Source of the DNA: CALSMU01 sp965230225
Lineage (GTDB): Bacteria > Bacteroidota > Bacteroidia > Flavobacteriales_D > Parvicellaceae
NCBI GenBank assembly: GCA_965230225.1
Contig: CBDDKM010000009.1
Coordinates: 1 to 64,000 of the forward strand
Direction of reading: 5' to 3'
DNA length: 64,000 bases
In this document: positions 1 through 9,000 of the stretch, piece by piece
Layout of the letters: every line of letters begins with the position of its first letter
Numbering within the stretch: position 1 is the stretch's first letter
The notes under the pieces: generated by a model
Database searches by the model: none
What the model saw: the letters and a program-made list of their open reading frames with translations, nothing else
Told to the model about the DNA's origin: nothing
Translations under genes and position numbers: made by a program

Positions 1-339
1 GGAGCAATCGAGTCGTTTGCTCAACGTGGAGCAGGGAGGGAGAAAGCACTGGCACAATTGGCAAGAAGTACCGGAACATTTTTCTTAACAGCTTCTCAGG
101 ATGCACAGTATGCCAACGAAGCTGGCGATTTGAAACACGGATTGTTTACCTATGCAATACTGGAAGCTTTATCTGGAAAGGGGAATTCAGGTAATGATGT
201 TAAAATTACGGTGAGCGAGGTTAAAGGGTATGTTGAAGATAGAGTACCTGAATTGTCAGAGCAATACCATGGTTCTGCTCAATATCCTACTAGCTATAGC
301 TATGGTCAGGATTTTCCATTAGTAATCATTAAGGAATAG
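1..339 (+). CDS. Caspase-like (peptidase C14 family) protein, C-terminal end only
   Basis: The reading frame is open from the first base, so the gene begins outside the window and only about 112 C-terminal residues are seen. The segment GTFFLTASQDAQYANE followed by HGLFTYAILEAL matches the end of bacterial caspase-like domains, where the chain after the catalytic Cys contains a TAS or AAS stretch and a GxFTYALLEAL helix. The catalytic His and Cys lie upstream and cannot be checked. The TTG at position 58 is inside the domain and is not a credible start. Such proteins often carry WD40 or TPR repeats, but none can be seen here. Family assignment is good; function is unknown. Confidence 0.7.
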   Translation, partial: GAIESFAQRGAGREKALAQLARSTGTFFLTASQDAQYANEAGDLKHGLFTYAILEALSGKGNSGNDVKITVSEVKGYVEDRVPELSEQYHGSAQYPTSYSYGQDFPLVIIKE

Positions 340-396
340 TGGAATAATCCAGTTCTTACGCTGAGAAATATCAGGTAAATCATCCTTTGAACCATC

Positions 397-404
397 TACT
401 TTTG
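397..404 (+). promoter_or_regulatory. -7 promoter box TACTTTTG
   Basis: Exact match to the Bacteroidetes -7 consensus TAnnTTTG, 19 nt before the ATG at 424. No clear -33 TTG is seen at the right distance. Confidence 0.5.
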
Positions 405-423
405 TAGAATCAAAAACAATAGC

Positions 424-801
424 ATGGACACAACGCAATACTTTTATCGCAATTCTATTATTTCTAAGAAGGGAAATACCATTTCTTTAGCGGATATTGA
501 TAACCCTAAGCAACAAGGGGAAGTCTTAGAATCGTGGTTTGGTATAGTAATGACTTTGGCGGACGGACAGCATTCTATAGATGAGCTAGTGCAGTACATG
601 GCAGCTCATTATCCTCAGGGAGCACCACACAACCTAAAAGATACGTTAGTGTCTGTTGTTGAACGATTATCTGACTCAAGACTAATTGTTCTATCTAAAG
701 AAAAGGTTGAATTACCTTATTACCTTTCTGCACCAATTGAACAATTGGACCTGGATGTTGCCAGAAAACAAATGGAGTTGGAGAGAAAGGATGTGAACTA
801 A
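424..801 (+). CDS. Small PqqD-like winged-helix protein, hypothetical
   Basis: A 125-residue cytoplasmic protein with no signal peptide. Its middle part (about residues 35-100) has the pattern of PqqD-type peptide-recognition modules: a helix ending LADGQHSIDELVQYM, then a helix that ends in SRLIVLS, with the DGxxSIDEL turn being typical. PqqD domains bind precursor peptides of modified natural products for radical SAM enzymes, but no radical SAM enzyme or precursor peptide lies beside this gene, so that role is not supported. It stands alone between the caspase-like gene and an alpha/beta hydrolase, with its own -7 box at 397-404. The PqqD-like fold is an inference from pattern only; the function is unknown. 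Confidence 0.45.
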   Translation: MDTTQYFYRNSIISKKGNTISLADIDNPKQQGEVLESWFGIVMTLADGQHSIDELVQYMAAHYPQGAPHNLKDTLVSVVERLSDSRLIVLSKEKVELPYYLSAPIEQLDLDVARKQMELERKDVN

Positions 802-864
802 GGGGACATTCTTCGTAAACACTTCTTGTTATACAATTATTTGGGTTCTACCCAAAAGATGGAT

Positions 865-920
865 GTAAATGTAACCAATGACGTTATAGAGTGTCATTAA
901 GTTAAATCCATTACATTTAC
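865..920. repeat. Inverted repeat GTAAATGTAA / TTACATTTAC
   Basis: A perfect 10-bp inverted repeat (865-874 and 911-920) separated by 36 bp lies just before the ATG at 926. The right arm contains TACATTTA, one base from the -7 consensus TAnnTTTG. It could be an operator or a leader hairpin. A smaller TTGGGT/ACCCAA hairpin lies at 841-856. Confidence 0.35.
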
Positions 921-925
921 CCATC

Positions 926-2101
926 ATGAAAATACTATCCCTTTTATCTCTTTTACTTTTTGGTCAGGTATGGGCTCAAGACTCTTACTATAACTATGTT
1001 CCTATGGGAACTTATGGAGTGGGCTTTTATAAAGAGTTAATGTTTAATCATCAAATGCATTATCATGAGTATGGTTATAATGATGATGCTCCATTGTTTA
1101 TTCAGGTATGGCACCCAATAGAAAAGCAAGAGAATCCAAAGCATTTAATATTTAATGATTTTCGGTTTAAAAGCCTTCCCAAAGACTTAGAAAAGGTATA
1201 TGAAGAATTGGAAAAACACACTGATACGAGTTTTGTAGAGTACAACATCGAAGTTAGTATACCTTTCTTTAGATCACTTAAATACAAGGAAGGTCCGTAC
1301 CACGTATTGGAGACCATGAAAAAAACACCAACGAACAGTGTTGCTGCCAAATTAGAAGGTAAGTCAGACTTTCCGGTAATCATCTACCATCATGGAGCAC
1401 AGGGAATATCCGATGAAAACTATGTCTTAGCGGAGTATTTTGCTTCTAGAGGTTACATAGTAGTATCCTGTAATTATCACCTTCCTTTTGAAGGGAAACG
1501 TTTTGGGTATGGAGAACATATTGGATACGAAACTACTGGTCCCAAAGCAGTAATAGAATATGCACGAACCCTTACTAATAATGATAAAATTGGTTTTGTA
1601 GGACACAGTATGGGGGCTCAAACCGGATTTACTTTTTTACATCAGGAAGGGTGGGCAGATGCCTTTGTTTCCTTAGAAACCACTCTGGAATATTTTGACA
1701 CTTCTTTCGTCTATAAAAACTGGAAAACATTGGGAGATACCATGAGACTAAATGCTGATGAATATACTTTACCCATTCTAATGTTTGCCAATAATGGGAG
1801 GAAGAAAGAAATAGGGTTTGATTTCTACAATCAAATTTCCAATGCACATGTAATTCAAGCTTCGGCGAAAAAACGTTTTTATCATGAAGCATACACCTGC
1901 ATTATGGAGATGAGGTACCTACACAGGAAAGAATTTAGACAAAGGGATTCACGACAGGTAAAAACACAAATCAAGTATTTTGCAAAGCACCTTTATTTCA
2001 TTGAATCATTTTTAGATCATCACCTAAAAGGGAAATCTAAACCAGACTTAGCTTCATTTGAAGAAGGCTTTATGGTGAAAGAGCTTAACCCTGATTTATA
2101 G
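926..2101 (+). CDS. Secreted alpha/beta hydrolase, PAF-acetylhydrolase-like
   Basis: The 391-residue protein starts with a Sec signal peptide (MKILSLLSLLLFGQVWAQ) and is expected in the periplasm or outside. The core FPVIIYHHGAQG is the oxyanion-hole strand with an HHG motif, and GHSMG at residues 226-230 is the nucleophile elbow with Ser228, as in serine esterases and lipases of the platelet-activating-factor acetylhydrolase and dienelactone hydrolase group. A C-terminal HHLKG segment is common in this group. A plausible catalytic His lies near residue 320 (FYHEAY). The substrate is unknown. Its stop codon overlaps the stop of the convergent gene at 2096 in the six bases TTATAG. Confidence 0.75.
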   Translation: MKILSLLSLLLFGQVWAQDSYYNYVPMGTYGVGFYKELMFNHQMHYHEYGYNDDAPLFIQVWHPIEKQENPKHLIFNDFRFKSLPKDLEKVYEELEKHTDTSFVEYNIEVSIPFFRSLKYKEGPYHVLETMKKTPTNSVAAKLEGKSDFPVIIYHHGAQGISDENYVLAEYFASRGYIVVSCNYHLPFEGKRFGYGEHIGYETTGPKAVIEYARTLTNNDKIGFVGHSMGAQTGFTFLHQEGWADAFVSLETTLEYFDTSFVYKNWKTLGDTMRLNADEYTLPILMFANNGRKKEIGFDFYNQISNAHVIQASAKKRFYHEAYTCIMEMRYLHRKEFRQRDSRQVKTQIKYFAKHLYFIESFLDHHLKGKSKPDLASFEEGFMVKELNPDL

Positions 2102-3496
2102 CTTTTCTAAAGCTTGTGTGGCAGAAGTATTCTTAGGGTTTAGGTCGAGAGACTTTTGATACATTTTTTTTGCTTTTTCTTTTTGCCCCAGTTTAAGGTA
2201 GACTTCTCCCAAACTGTCGTAAACATTCCAACTCTTAGGGTAAAAGCTGCGGTTAAACTCCAAAACCATTCTGGCTTTTTGAAGTTGTCCGGCATCCATA
2301 AAACGATACCCTACCGTATTGATGTCGTATTCTTCAAAATAGTATTTGTCTTCATATCTGGAAAGATTCATAGTGATATCATCAATAAGTTGACCTAAAT
2401 CTTCCAATTCGGCCTTGGAGTAGAACAAGTTAGATAAATTCTGCTTTGGAATCCACCCGCCACTACCTTCTAATACTGACCAAATAGAATTCTTAATGGC
2501 CTGAATTTCTTGATTGTAGAAGTTGTCCAAAAGAATTACCGTTTGACGCTGTGGAATACGTCTTAGAATAAAGCTATGATATCCTTTTATTATTCCTCCA
2601 TGTTGGTGCCTTTCAAAGTACTGTCCATTATCATTGAGTCCCTTGTGAACTCGCCAGCCACAGGCATAATCGCCTTTAAATCTGCTAAAATAAATGGTTT
2701 TAAGGCTATCGGGTAAGAGTAGATTAGTGTATAATGCCTGATCCCACCTGTACAGGTCGTGGGCAGTGGAATACATACCGCCGGAAGTATATAAGGTATT
2801 TAAAGAATATTCTGGCATTGGTTGGTAACCAGTTGGAGTTCGCCAGAATCCCTTTGCTACTTTTTTATTCAACCAGGTGGTGTCAAATCCAGTATTTTTC
2901 ATCTTTACTGGCTGTAGTATGTTTTGTTGGAGTAACTCTCCAAAAGACTGCTGACTTACCCTTTCAATGATTATTCCTAGTAGATAGTAGCCCGAGTTGC
3001 TGTATTCATATTTGGTTCCTGCAATAAAATGAGTTGGACGGTTCATCATCTCCATCATTTCTTTCTCTGTATAGGAAACAGAAGCAGAAAACTCTTTGAA
3101 TAACTGAAAGCTGGGAATTCCCGAAGTATGAGTCATTAGGTGGTACACCGTTATAGAATCATATCTGGCGTGATTTAATTCTGGAATATACTTCTTAATG
3201 GAGGAATTTAGGTCTAATTTCTGGTCTCGGCATAGCTGTAAAGCCAACATACTGGCAAATTGTTTCGTGATGGAACCAATATAGAATCGATCACTTTTTG
3301 AGATCTTTTTTTGATTATTCGGAGATTTGAAACCGTATCCCTTATGGAGAATTATTTCTCCATCATCCACCACCAGAGCAACACCATTGAAAAAACCATT
3401 TTGCTGGCAAGTTGTTAAAATACTATCTATTCTGGCTTGTTGGGCATTGATGCTGGAGCCAAAGAATAATAAAATCCAGAGGGTGTGTTTTATCAT
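2096..3496 (-). CDS. Beta-lactamase-family serine hydrolase with C-terminal TPR-like segment
   Basis: I chose the ATG at 3496 because it begins a clean signal peptide (MIKHTLWILLFFGSSINAQQ); the TTG 21 nt upstream lies ahead of a -7-like TATCTTCG box. Of 466 residues, about 25-360 form a class C beta-lactamase/D-aminopeptidase fold: SITK (Ser75, Lys78) is the SxxK nucleophile motif and YSN (165-167) the second catalytic motif; HGGIIKG is the likely third motif. The tail (about 395-466) contains VYDSLGEVYLKLGQKEKAKKMYQKSLDLNP, best read as two TPR units. Such proteins are usually peptidases or esterases of unknown substrate, not true beta-lactamases. The 3' end overlaps the convergent hydrolase gene. 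Confidence 0.85.
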   Translation of the reverse strand: MIKHTLWILLFFGSSINAQQARIDSILTTCQQNGFFNGVALVVDDGEIILHKGYGFKSPNNQKKISKSDRFYIGSITKQFASMLALQLCRDQKLDLNSSIKKYIPELNHARYDSITVYHLMTHTSGIPSFQLFKEFSASVSYTEKEMMEMMNRPTHFIAGTKYEYSNSGYYLLGIIIERVSQQSFGELLQQNILQPVKMKNTGFDTTWLNKKVAKGFWRTPTGYQPMPEYSLNTLYTSGGMYSTAHDLYRWDQALYTNLLLPDSLKTIYFSRFKGDYACGWRVHKGLNDNGQYFERHQHGGIIKGYHSFILRRIPQRQTVILLDNFYNQEIQAIKNSIWSVLEGSGGWIPKQNLSNLFYSKAELEDLGQLIDDITMNLSRYEDKYYFEEYDINTVGYRFMDAGQLQKARMVLEFNRSFYPKSWNVYDSLGEVYLKLGQKEKAKKMYQKSLDLNPKNTSATQALEKL

Positions 3497-3501
3497 GAAG
3501 C

Positions 3502-3509
3502 CGAAGATA
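3502..3509 (-). promoter_or_regulatory. -7-like box TATCTTCG
   Basis: On the minus strand TATCTTCG ends 5 nt before the ATG at 3496. The same TAnnTTCG form recurs just before the genes starting at 40356 and 62077, suggesting a real variant of TAnnTTTG. Confidence 0.4.
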
Positions 3510-3576
3510 CGGCTCAATACTTTTCAGAGTGAGATTAAATATTATTTGCAGGAATATTCGATTATTTGCCTTTCGT

Positions 3577-3969
3577 TCAACCGACCTTTTTCATGTCGAA
3601 TGCCAAAAAACTGTCCTCATATTTTTCTAATTCTCCCTGCATAATAACATAAGTGAGTTTTTCACCACAGATAGGGGAGAACAACACTTCAAAAACAATG
3701 GTATCGGTTATTTGTAGATAAATCTCTACAAACTTTGGATGTTCATTGGATTGTAAATCTGTTTCACAACTTGGACAATGAAACTTTAGTTTCTCTCCTC
3801 TTCGAACCAAGAGGTCAATATCGCTGGAGTGACTATAAACTCCAGGCAGAGGACTGAGAGTCATGGTAGCACGTTGTTGCTTAGTGTTTTCTACAATGAA
3901 CTGTACTGAATCTCCATGGGTTAATTTGTTTTTACAATGGGGGCAGTGATAATCGTATGAGGCTAGCAT
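3577..3969 (-). CDS. Small zinc-ribbon protein, CpXC-like, hypothetical
   Basis: A 130-residue cytoplasmic protein with a CPHC motif near the N-terminus (residues 9-12) and a CPSC motif near residue 68, which could bind one zinc ion together. A third site, SPICGEK, keeps only one Cys. The layout of two CPxC knuckles separated by about 55 residues recalls CpXC-domain proteins, whose function is unknown. It sits alone, leftward, between the beta-lactamase-like gene and the FN3 gene. The family assignment is tentative; the paired Cys motifs are directly visible. Confidence 0.55.
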   Translation of the reverse strand: MLASYDYHCPHCKNKLTHGDSVQFIVENTKQQRATMTLSPLPGVYSHSSDIDLLVRRGEKLKFHCPSCETDLQSNEHPKFVEIYLQITDTIVFEVLFSPICGEKLTYVIMQGELEKYEDSFLAFDMKKVG

Positions 3970-4121
3970 AATGTCGGTGTTTTTTCAGATGGTTCTAATA
4001 AAGGTAAAGAACATCTAAGGTTTGTAATAGTAGAATTTTCCCTAAGTGAGTTTTGGATTTGCAAACGTAGGTTCGTTATATTAAAACTTGGAATTCCGGA
4101 AAATATTGTTGCCGGATCTTG

Positions 4122-6044
4122 CTAGAGTTCAATGACCTCAGAGTTTATTTTGGTTCCATCTTTTAGGAAACAAGTAACTTTGACCTTGTTATTTTTACTA
4201 AGATCTAGCTGGTACTTTGAAGCTTGTAGCATACCAGATTCTTGTTTAAATCCACTGCCTTCATCCACCAGTAAAACATAACCAAGAACATTGTCTATTT
4301 TATTGTTGCTCCAATCCAAATTAAGGCTTTGTTTTCTCTTTTTGTATTTCCACTTTAAGTTCAGCGGTAGGTACTCTTGGGAAAGGACAGGAGAGGAGAT
4401 TTCGAAGGAGTTAGAAGGGTTAGAAACATTATTAACCGAATCGGTTGCTACCAGATAATAGCAGTATAGTTTTTGTGAATTAAGATTAGTATCCAGAAAT
4501 TCGCTTTTTTCTTTTGGAATAGAAGCAATAAATGAATAATCTTCTTCCGATTTTTCCTTTCGGAAAACCTGATAATCTTTCAAATCTTTTTCTCTATTCT
4601 CAATCCAATTAATCTTAATTCCATTTTCAGCAATTTGGGCACTTTTTATAACTGGGGTTTCAGGTGGAGTAACATCTGGTTGTCTTAGTATTGCCGGTGC
4701 CGAGTAATCACTATTATTAAAAGAAGTGTCACTTGCCACTATTTTATAAGCAAAGTTGTTCCTGGCTCGTTTGGGTAGAATGTCTACAAAAAAAGTATCT
4801 GTTACAGGAGTGCTATTTAGTAAGGTATACTTTTCAGATTGATCTTCATTAATCGTTCTATAAATCAAATATCCCTTTAAGTCCTTTTCCTGATTTCTAT
4901 TCCAGGATAAAATGATTTTACCTGTATCACTATAAGCAGTAACTCCTTGAGGTACTTCAGGTGCAATCATATCCTCTACATGAATAATTACCTTATTAGT
5001 AGCTCCTTCATTTCCAAATTGATCTATTGTTGCTATGTAGTAATAAAAGTCCCCAGCTTCATCCGTATGATCTACAAATGCAGTATCCTGTACAGATAAT
5101 ACTTGTTGGTTAACCTTTTTGAATGGGCCATCAAACCGTTTGCTTCTGTATACATTTATACCAGATGCTTTCTGGTAATCTGGATTTTTCCAACTTAGAT
5201 AAACATCTTGTAGCTTAACATCTTCTTTGGTTAATTGATATGGTCTCAATGGAGGAATTGTATCTTTAATATTGATATTGAAAGTTTCTGAATAATCAGA
5301 CTCATATCCAAAAAAGTCTATGGAGGTTAGTTTATATGAATAAGTTGTTCCTGGTTTAATGGTTTTGTCAATATAAAATCGATCCGGATAGTCTTTGTTT
5401 TCATCCGGTGATTTAGTTACCATGACTGGGTAGTTGTTTACCTTTTTGAATTCCTGGTTAGTATCCTGTCGATAGACATTTACACCGAAATACCTTTTCT
5501 CTTCTGGTAACCAGTATATAGAAACTTCTCGTTTAGTTTGTTTTACGTTTATTTCCCTAGGAGGGGTAATTTGGGTAGGCGAGTTGGTTAACCAATCGGA
5601 GATGGCTATTTCTTTCGAATTGGATACAACTTTATACCGGTATGATTCCCCTTTTTGAGCAGTTTTATCCACGTAGTATATACCTATAAATTCTGCAAAT
5701 TCATTTTCCTGAAATGATTTCACCAAACAGTTAAGAAGCATTATTCCTTTTGGATGCCAATCTTTTTGAAGTGCAGAAACCAAAGCTTCAGTTTCATTGC
5801 TTTCACTCTCAAAAATGAAATTTGGATTACCTCTAATAATGGATTTGTCGTTTAGCTTGGTCCATTCCTTACCTTCTGATTGTCTAAAAACATCAACGCC
5901 ATTGTCGTAGGTAAGCGCTGAGCTATACCATTTAATTTCAATATTTCCTTCCAACGATGGTTTTAATACAATTTCGTTCGATTGTGATTTTCCAACCATA
6001 AACAGGAAACAGATCAATATGGTAAACAGAATTCTATTCATCAT
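4122..6044 (-). CDS. Secreted fibronectin type III repeat protein
   Basis: A 640-residue protein with a signal peptide (MMNRILFTILICFLFMVGKSQS). After an N-terminal part of about 150 residues it holds about four to five FN3-like units; each has a strand such as IYWLPEE, LSWKNPD, LSWNRNQEKDLKGYLIYR or INWIENREKDLKDYQVFR and a later YYYLVATD-type strand. No T9SS sorting domain is visible at the C-terminus. It overlaps the preceding 1700-aa TANFOR-like gene by 4 nt (ATGA), so the two are translationally coupled and probably work together at the cell surface. FN3 modules usually mediate binding; no enzyme domain is seen. Confidence 0.8.
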   Translation of the reverse strand: MMNRILFTILICFLFMVGKSQSNEIVLKPSLEGNIEIKWYSSALTYDNGVDVFRQSEGKEWTKLNDKSIIRGNPNFIFESESNETEALVSALQKDWHPKGIMLLNCLVKSFQENEFAEFIGIYYVDKTAQKGESYRYKVVSNSKEIAISDWLTNSPTQITPPREINVKQTKREVSIYWLPEEKRYFGVNVYRQDTNQEFKKVNNYPVMVTKSPDENKDYPDRFYIDKTIKPGTTYSYKLTSIDFFGYESDYSETFNINIKDTIPPLRPYQLTKEDVKLQDVYLSWKNPDYQKASGINVYRSKRFDGPFKKVNQQVLSVQDTAFVDHTDEAGDFYYYIATIDQFGNEGATNKVIIHVEDMIAPEVPQGVTAYSDTGKIILSWNRNQEKDLKGYLIYRTINEDQSEKYTLLNSTPVTDTFFVDILPKRARNNFAYKIVASDTSFNNSDYSAPAILRQPDVTPPETPVIKSAQIAENGIKINWIENREKDLKDYQVFRKEKSEEDYSFIASIPKEKSEFLDTNLNSQKLYCYYLVATDSVNNVSNPSNSFEISSPVLSQEYLPLNLKWKYKKRKQSLNLDWSNNKIDNVLGYVLLVDEGSGFKQESGMLQASKYQLDLSKNNKVKVTCFLKDGTKINSEVIEL

Positions 6045-9000
6045 TGCGATAGGTCTTTATTTATTTCCAGATCGAAATCAATTCCTATTCCGATAACGGT
6101 CATTGCTCCAGCTAGGTGACCATATATATAAGCTTCAGAAGGTCTGTTTACATAATGAGCTTCTCCTTCCAGATAAATACCAGCAAGTACCCAATTACCA
6201 CTATCAGTTACGTTGCCATCATTGTCTCTTTTCTCCCAATCAACACCTACCTCAGAATTCATATACAAGTATAAAATGGCTTCCTGAAGACTCACTGTTG
6301 GTTGGAATTGAACATCTACTGCAGTTAAAAAATGGAATTCAAATCCTGCATAAGGTCTCCAATAACGGCCAATTTTTATCCATGGACTGCGTGCCCAAAT
6401 ATCAATGTCTGCCTGTAAACCTAATTCTAATCCTGCATTATCAATATCAAACCAACTTTGAACACTTATAGCATTTAAACAAAGCACTTTTGCGGTCATA
6501 GGGTTTTCCTGAGTTCCTGCGTAAAAATTCCAGTAATCAGGAGAAACATGTAGTCCCATTTCACCATTGGCGCATAGCAATGGAGCAATGTTAGTTTGGG
6601 CATTAAATTGTCCTAATAAGGTATTGTCGAGCGTAGAGTAACCTAAATATCCCGTTCCACTTGCAACTCCGGAATGGATAGATTTTGTGAGGTCATTGTC
6701 TTCATAGGCCATTCCCACATCACCTCTTATTTGCATCGTAAAGTAATCTTCCATTACGGTTACTTCTGCATCTACATCCATACGCATAGCCTGACCACTG
6801 GTAGGACCGGAGTTATCGATCAGGAACATTCCAACACCAACTCCATATTTTGCCGTTTCATCAGGTAGGTATGTTCCATTCTCCAGATCGTACGACATGT
6901 GTCGGAATACTTTTCCTCCAATTCCGTCTAAAGTAACTCCTGAGAATACGGGAACATCTAGTCCGTGAGGTACAGAAACTTCAACAAACCAGAAGTTAAA
7001 TCCATCAACCTTTCCATTTAAGAAGTGACCATACAGGCTTACTTCAGGTTTCTTAACATCTACATCCAACATGGCTTGCCAGGAATCTCCCCACACTGGA
7101 TCGTCGGCGGTAAATTCCAATTGTCCTTTGATGTCGGCAATTTTTGATTTGATAACAATGTTGGTTGGATTGAAGCTTACGATATCTCCAATTTCTCCAT
7201 TTTCAATTTTTTCACCCAGATTGGTAAAGTCGAACTCCACATTATCCATTAATCCAGCCACTACATCTCCGGCAAAATTATCTCCTATAATGTCGGTTAA
7301 AGCGTCTGTTATTAATGCTGCAGCTTCACTTTCAATGCTATTGAGAATGTCGGTTTTAATGTTTTCACCAATCTGTTGCCAGTTAATTCCTTCATAAGCA
7401 TCCACTACAATATCTTCACAAGTGTTTTTTACCCCTTGTAAGGATATGCTTTTAAACACAGTTACAACATCTTCACCCATTTCAGTAATAAGTGTCTCCA
7501 TGTTGTTAAGCATGGTGTCTACACTTAAACTTTCAAAGTCTTTATCGATAATAGCATACCCCAAACTGGTAATTTGATTCTCAATGAATTCAGTAACTCG
7601 CTTGGTAAATATGGTGTCTATAGTAGTTGTTATCTTATCAGTAACATTAGTCTTTACTGAGTTGTGAACAGAGGTGTACAATGATCCTGTAACATTGTTT
7701 ATAGTGGACTCTCTGGCATCAACAATGATATTAACAGCACTTTCATTACCTTCTCCCAGAAGGTCAATAAGATTGTCAGTAAGTTCAGTGATGGTTTCAT
7801 CTATGAAATCGTTTACTCTAAAAAGAAGTGTATCAACTGGAGAAAGAATGGCATTTTCTATCTTCATGTTAATGGTGTCCATTTCGGCGGTTATTTTACC
7901 ATTTAAACGATCTGCTAGTTTGTCAACCTGAGCTTTAAGGATTTTATTCAGATTAAAACCATTCTCTTTAATTTCATAGTAAATCTCCATCAATTCACTA
8001 TTGTTAAGAGCTTCTAGTTTTTGTTTTAACTCAGCGGCCTTTTGTTGTTTCTCCTCAGGTAAAAATGGTTGAACAATATCAATGTACAGAATTATCTTCT
8101 CCAGGGTAATTTCACCATCATCCATTGGGTTACTTTCATCCAATTCTTCGGGGAACAAATCATCCAATGTAGTTGCATTACCTGTGGTATCTTCAAATTG
8201 AGCATTACTCATGTTTCCAAGGTAATTTCCAAACATGTTAATGGCATTGTTGATTTGTCCAATATCGTTTCCTTCGTCTAACGTAGGGCCTTCACCGCCA
8301 CCTTGTCCTTGTACATATTCAGGCAAAACACCAACAGGTGTTGTTTCGTCAAAATAGGGTTGGTAATTTTCTGGGATGATTGAACTTTCAAAGATGCTGA
8401 AGGCACTAAAAATAGGAGCTCCATTTTCTCCGCTTACATCTTCTCCCATCATAATGGTTCCTGAAATACCAATACTATAAAGGTTAGCATCTCTTCCGGC
8501 TCCAATGTAATCTACAGTAATATCATTATCGCTGGCTTTACCATTAGCCTGATTAATTAATGCGCTGTGTCCATTAGGAGTAACAAAACCAATGTCGTAA
8601 TTGCCCCATACGGTAAATCCATCTACACTTTCCAGACTAAAATCGAAATTAGGCCATTCGATATCCAGATTCATCAAAATCTTGGAGTTGTCGGCAAATA
8701 CTGCTCTGTTTATGGTTAGGTTAATCTCTTGATCTCCGTTACCGTTATTAAACACAAATTCTCTTTCGTCCAGATTTTCGTCTAAATATCCCTGATTGTA
8801 TCCTGTTTCGGTTAAAGGAACTGTAAAAGTAAAAGCTTCTGATTCGCTTAATACAGGAATTGCAATGTCTCCGGTTAAGTAACTGTTACTTACCGAAGAA
8901 TTAATTATTTCCAGGTTTAAACTGTTTATACCCCCAGGAAATGTGTTAAACGTAATTGCTTCGTTATTAGTAAATGGTTCGTTTACTCTAAGGTTAAGAC

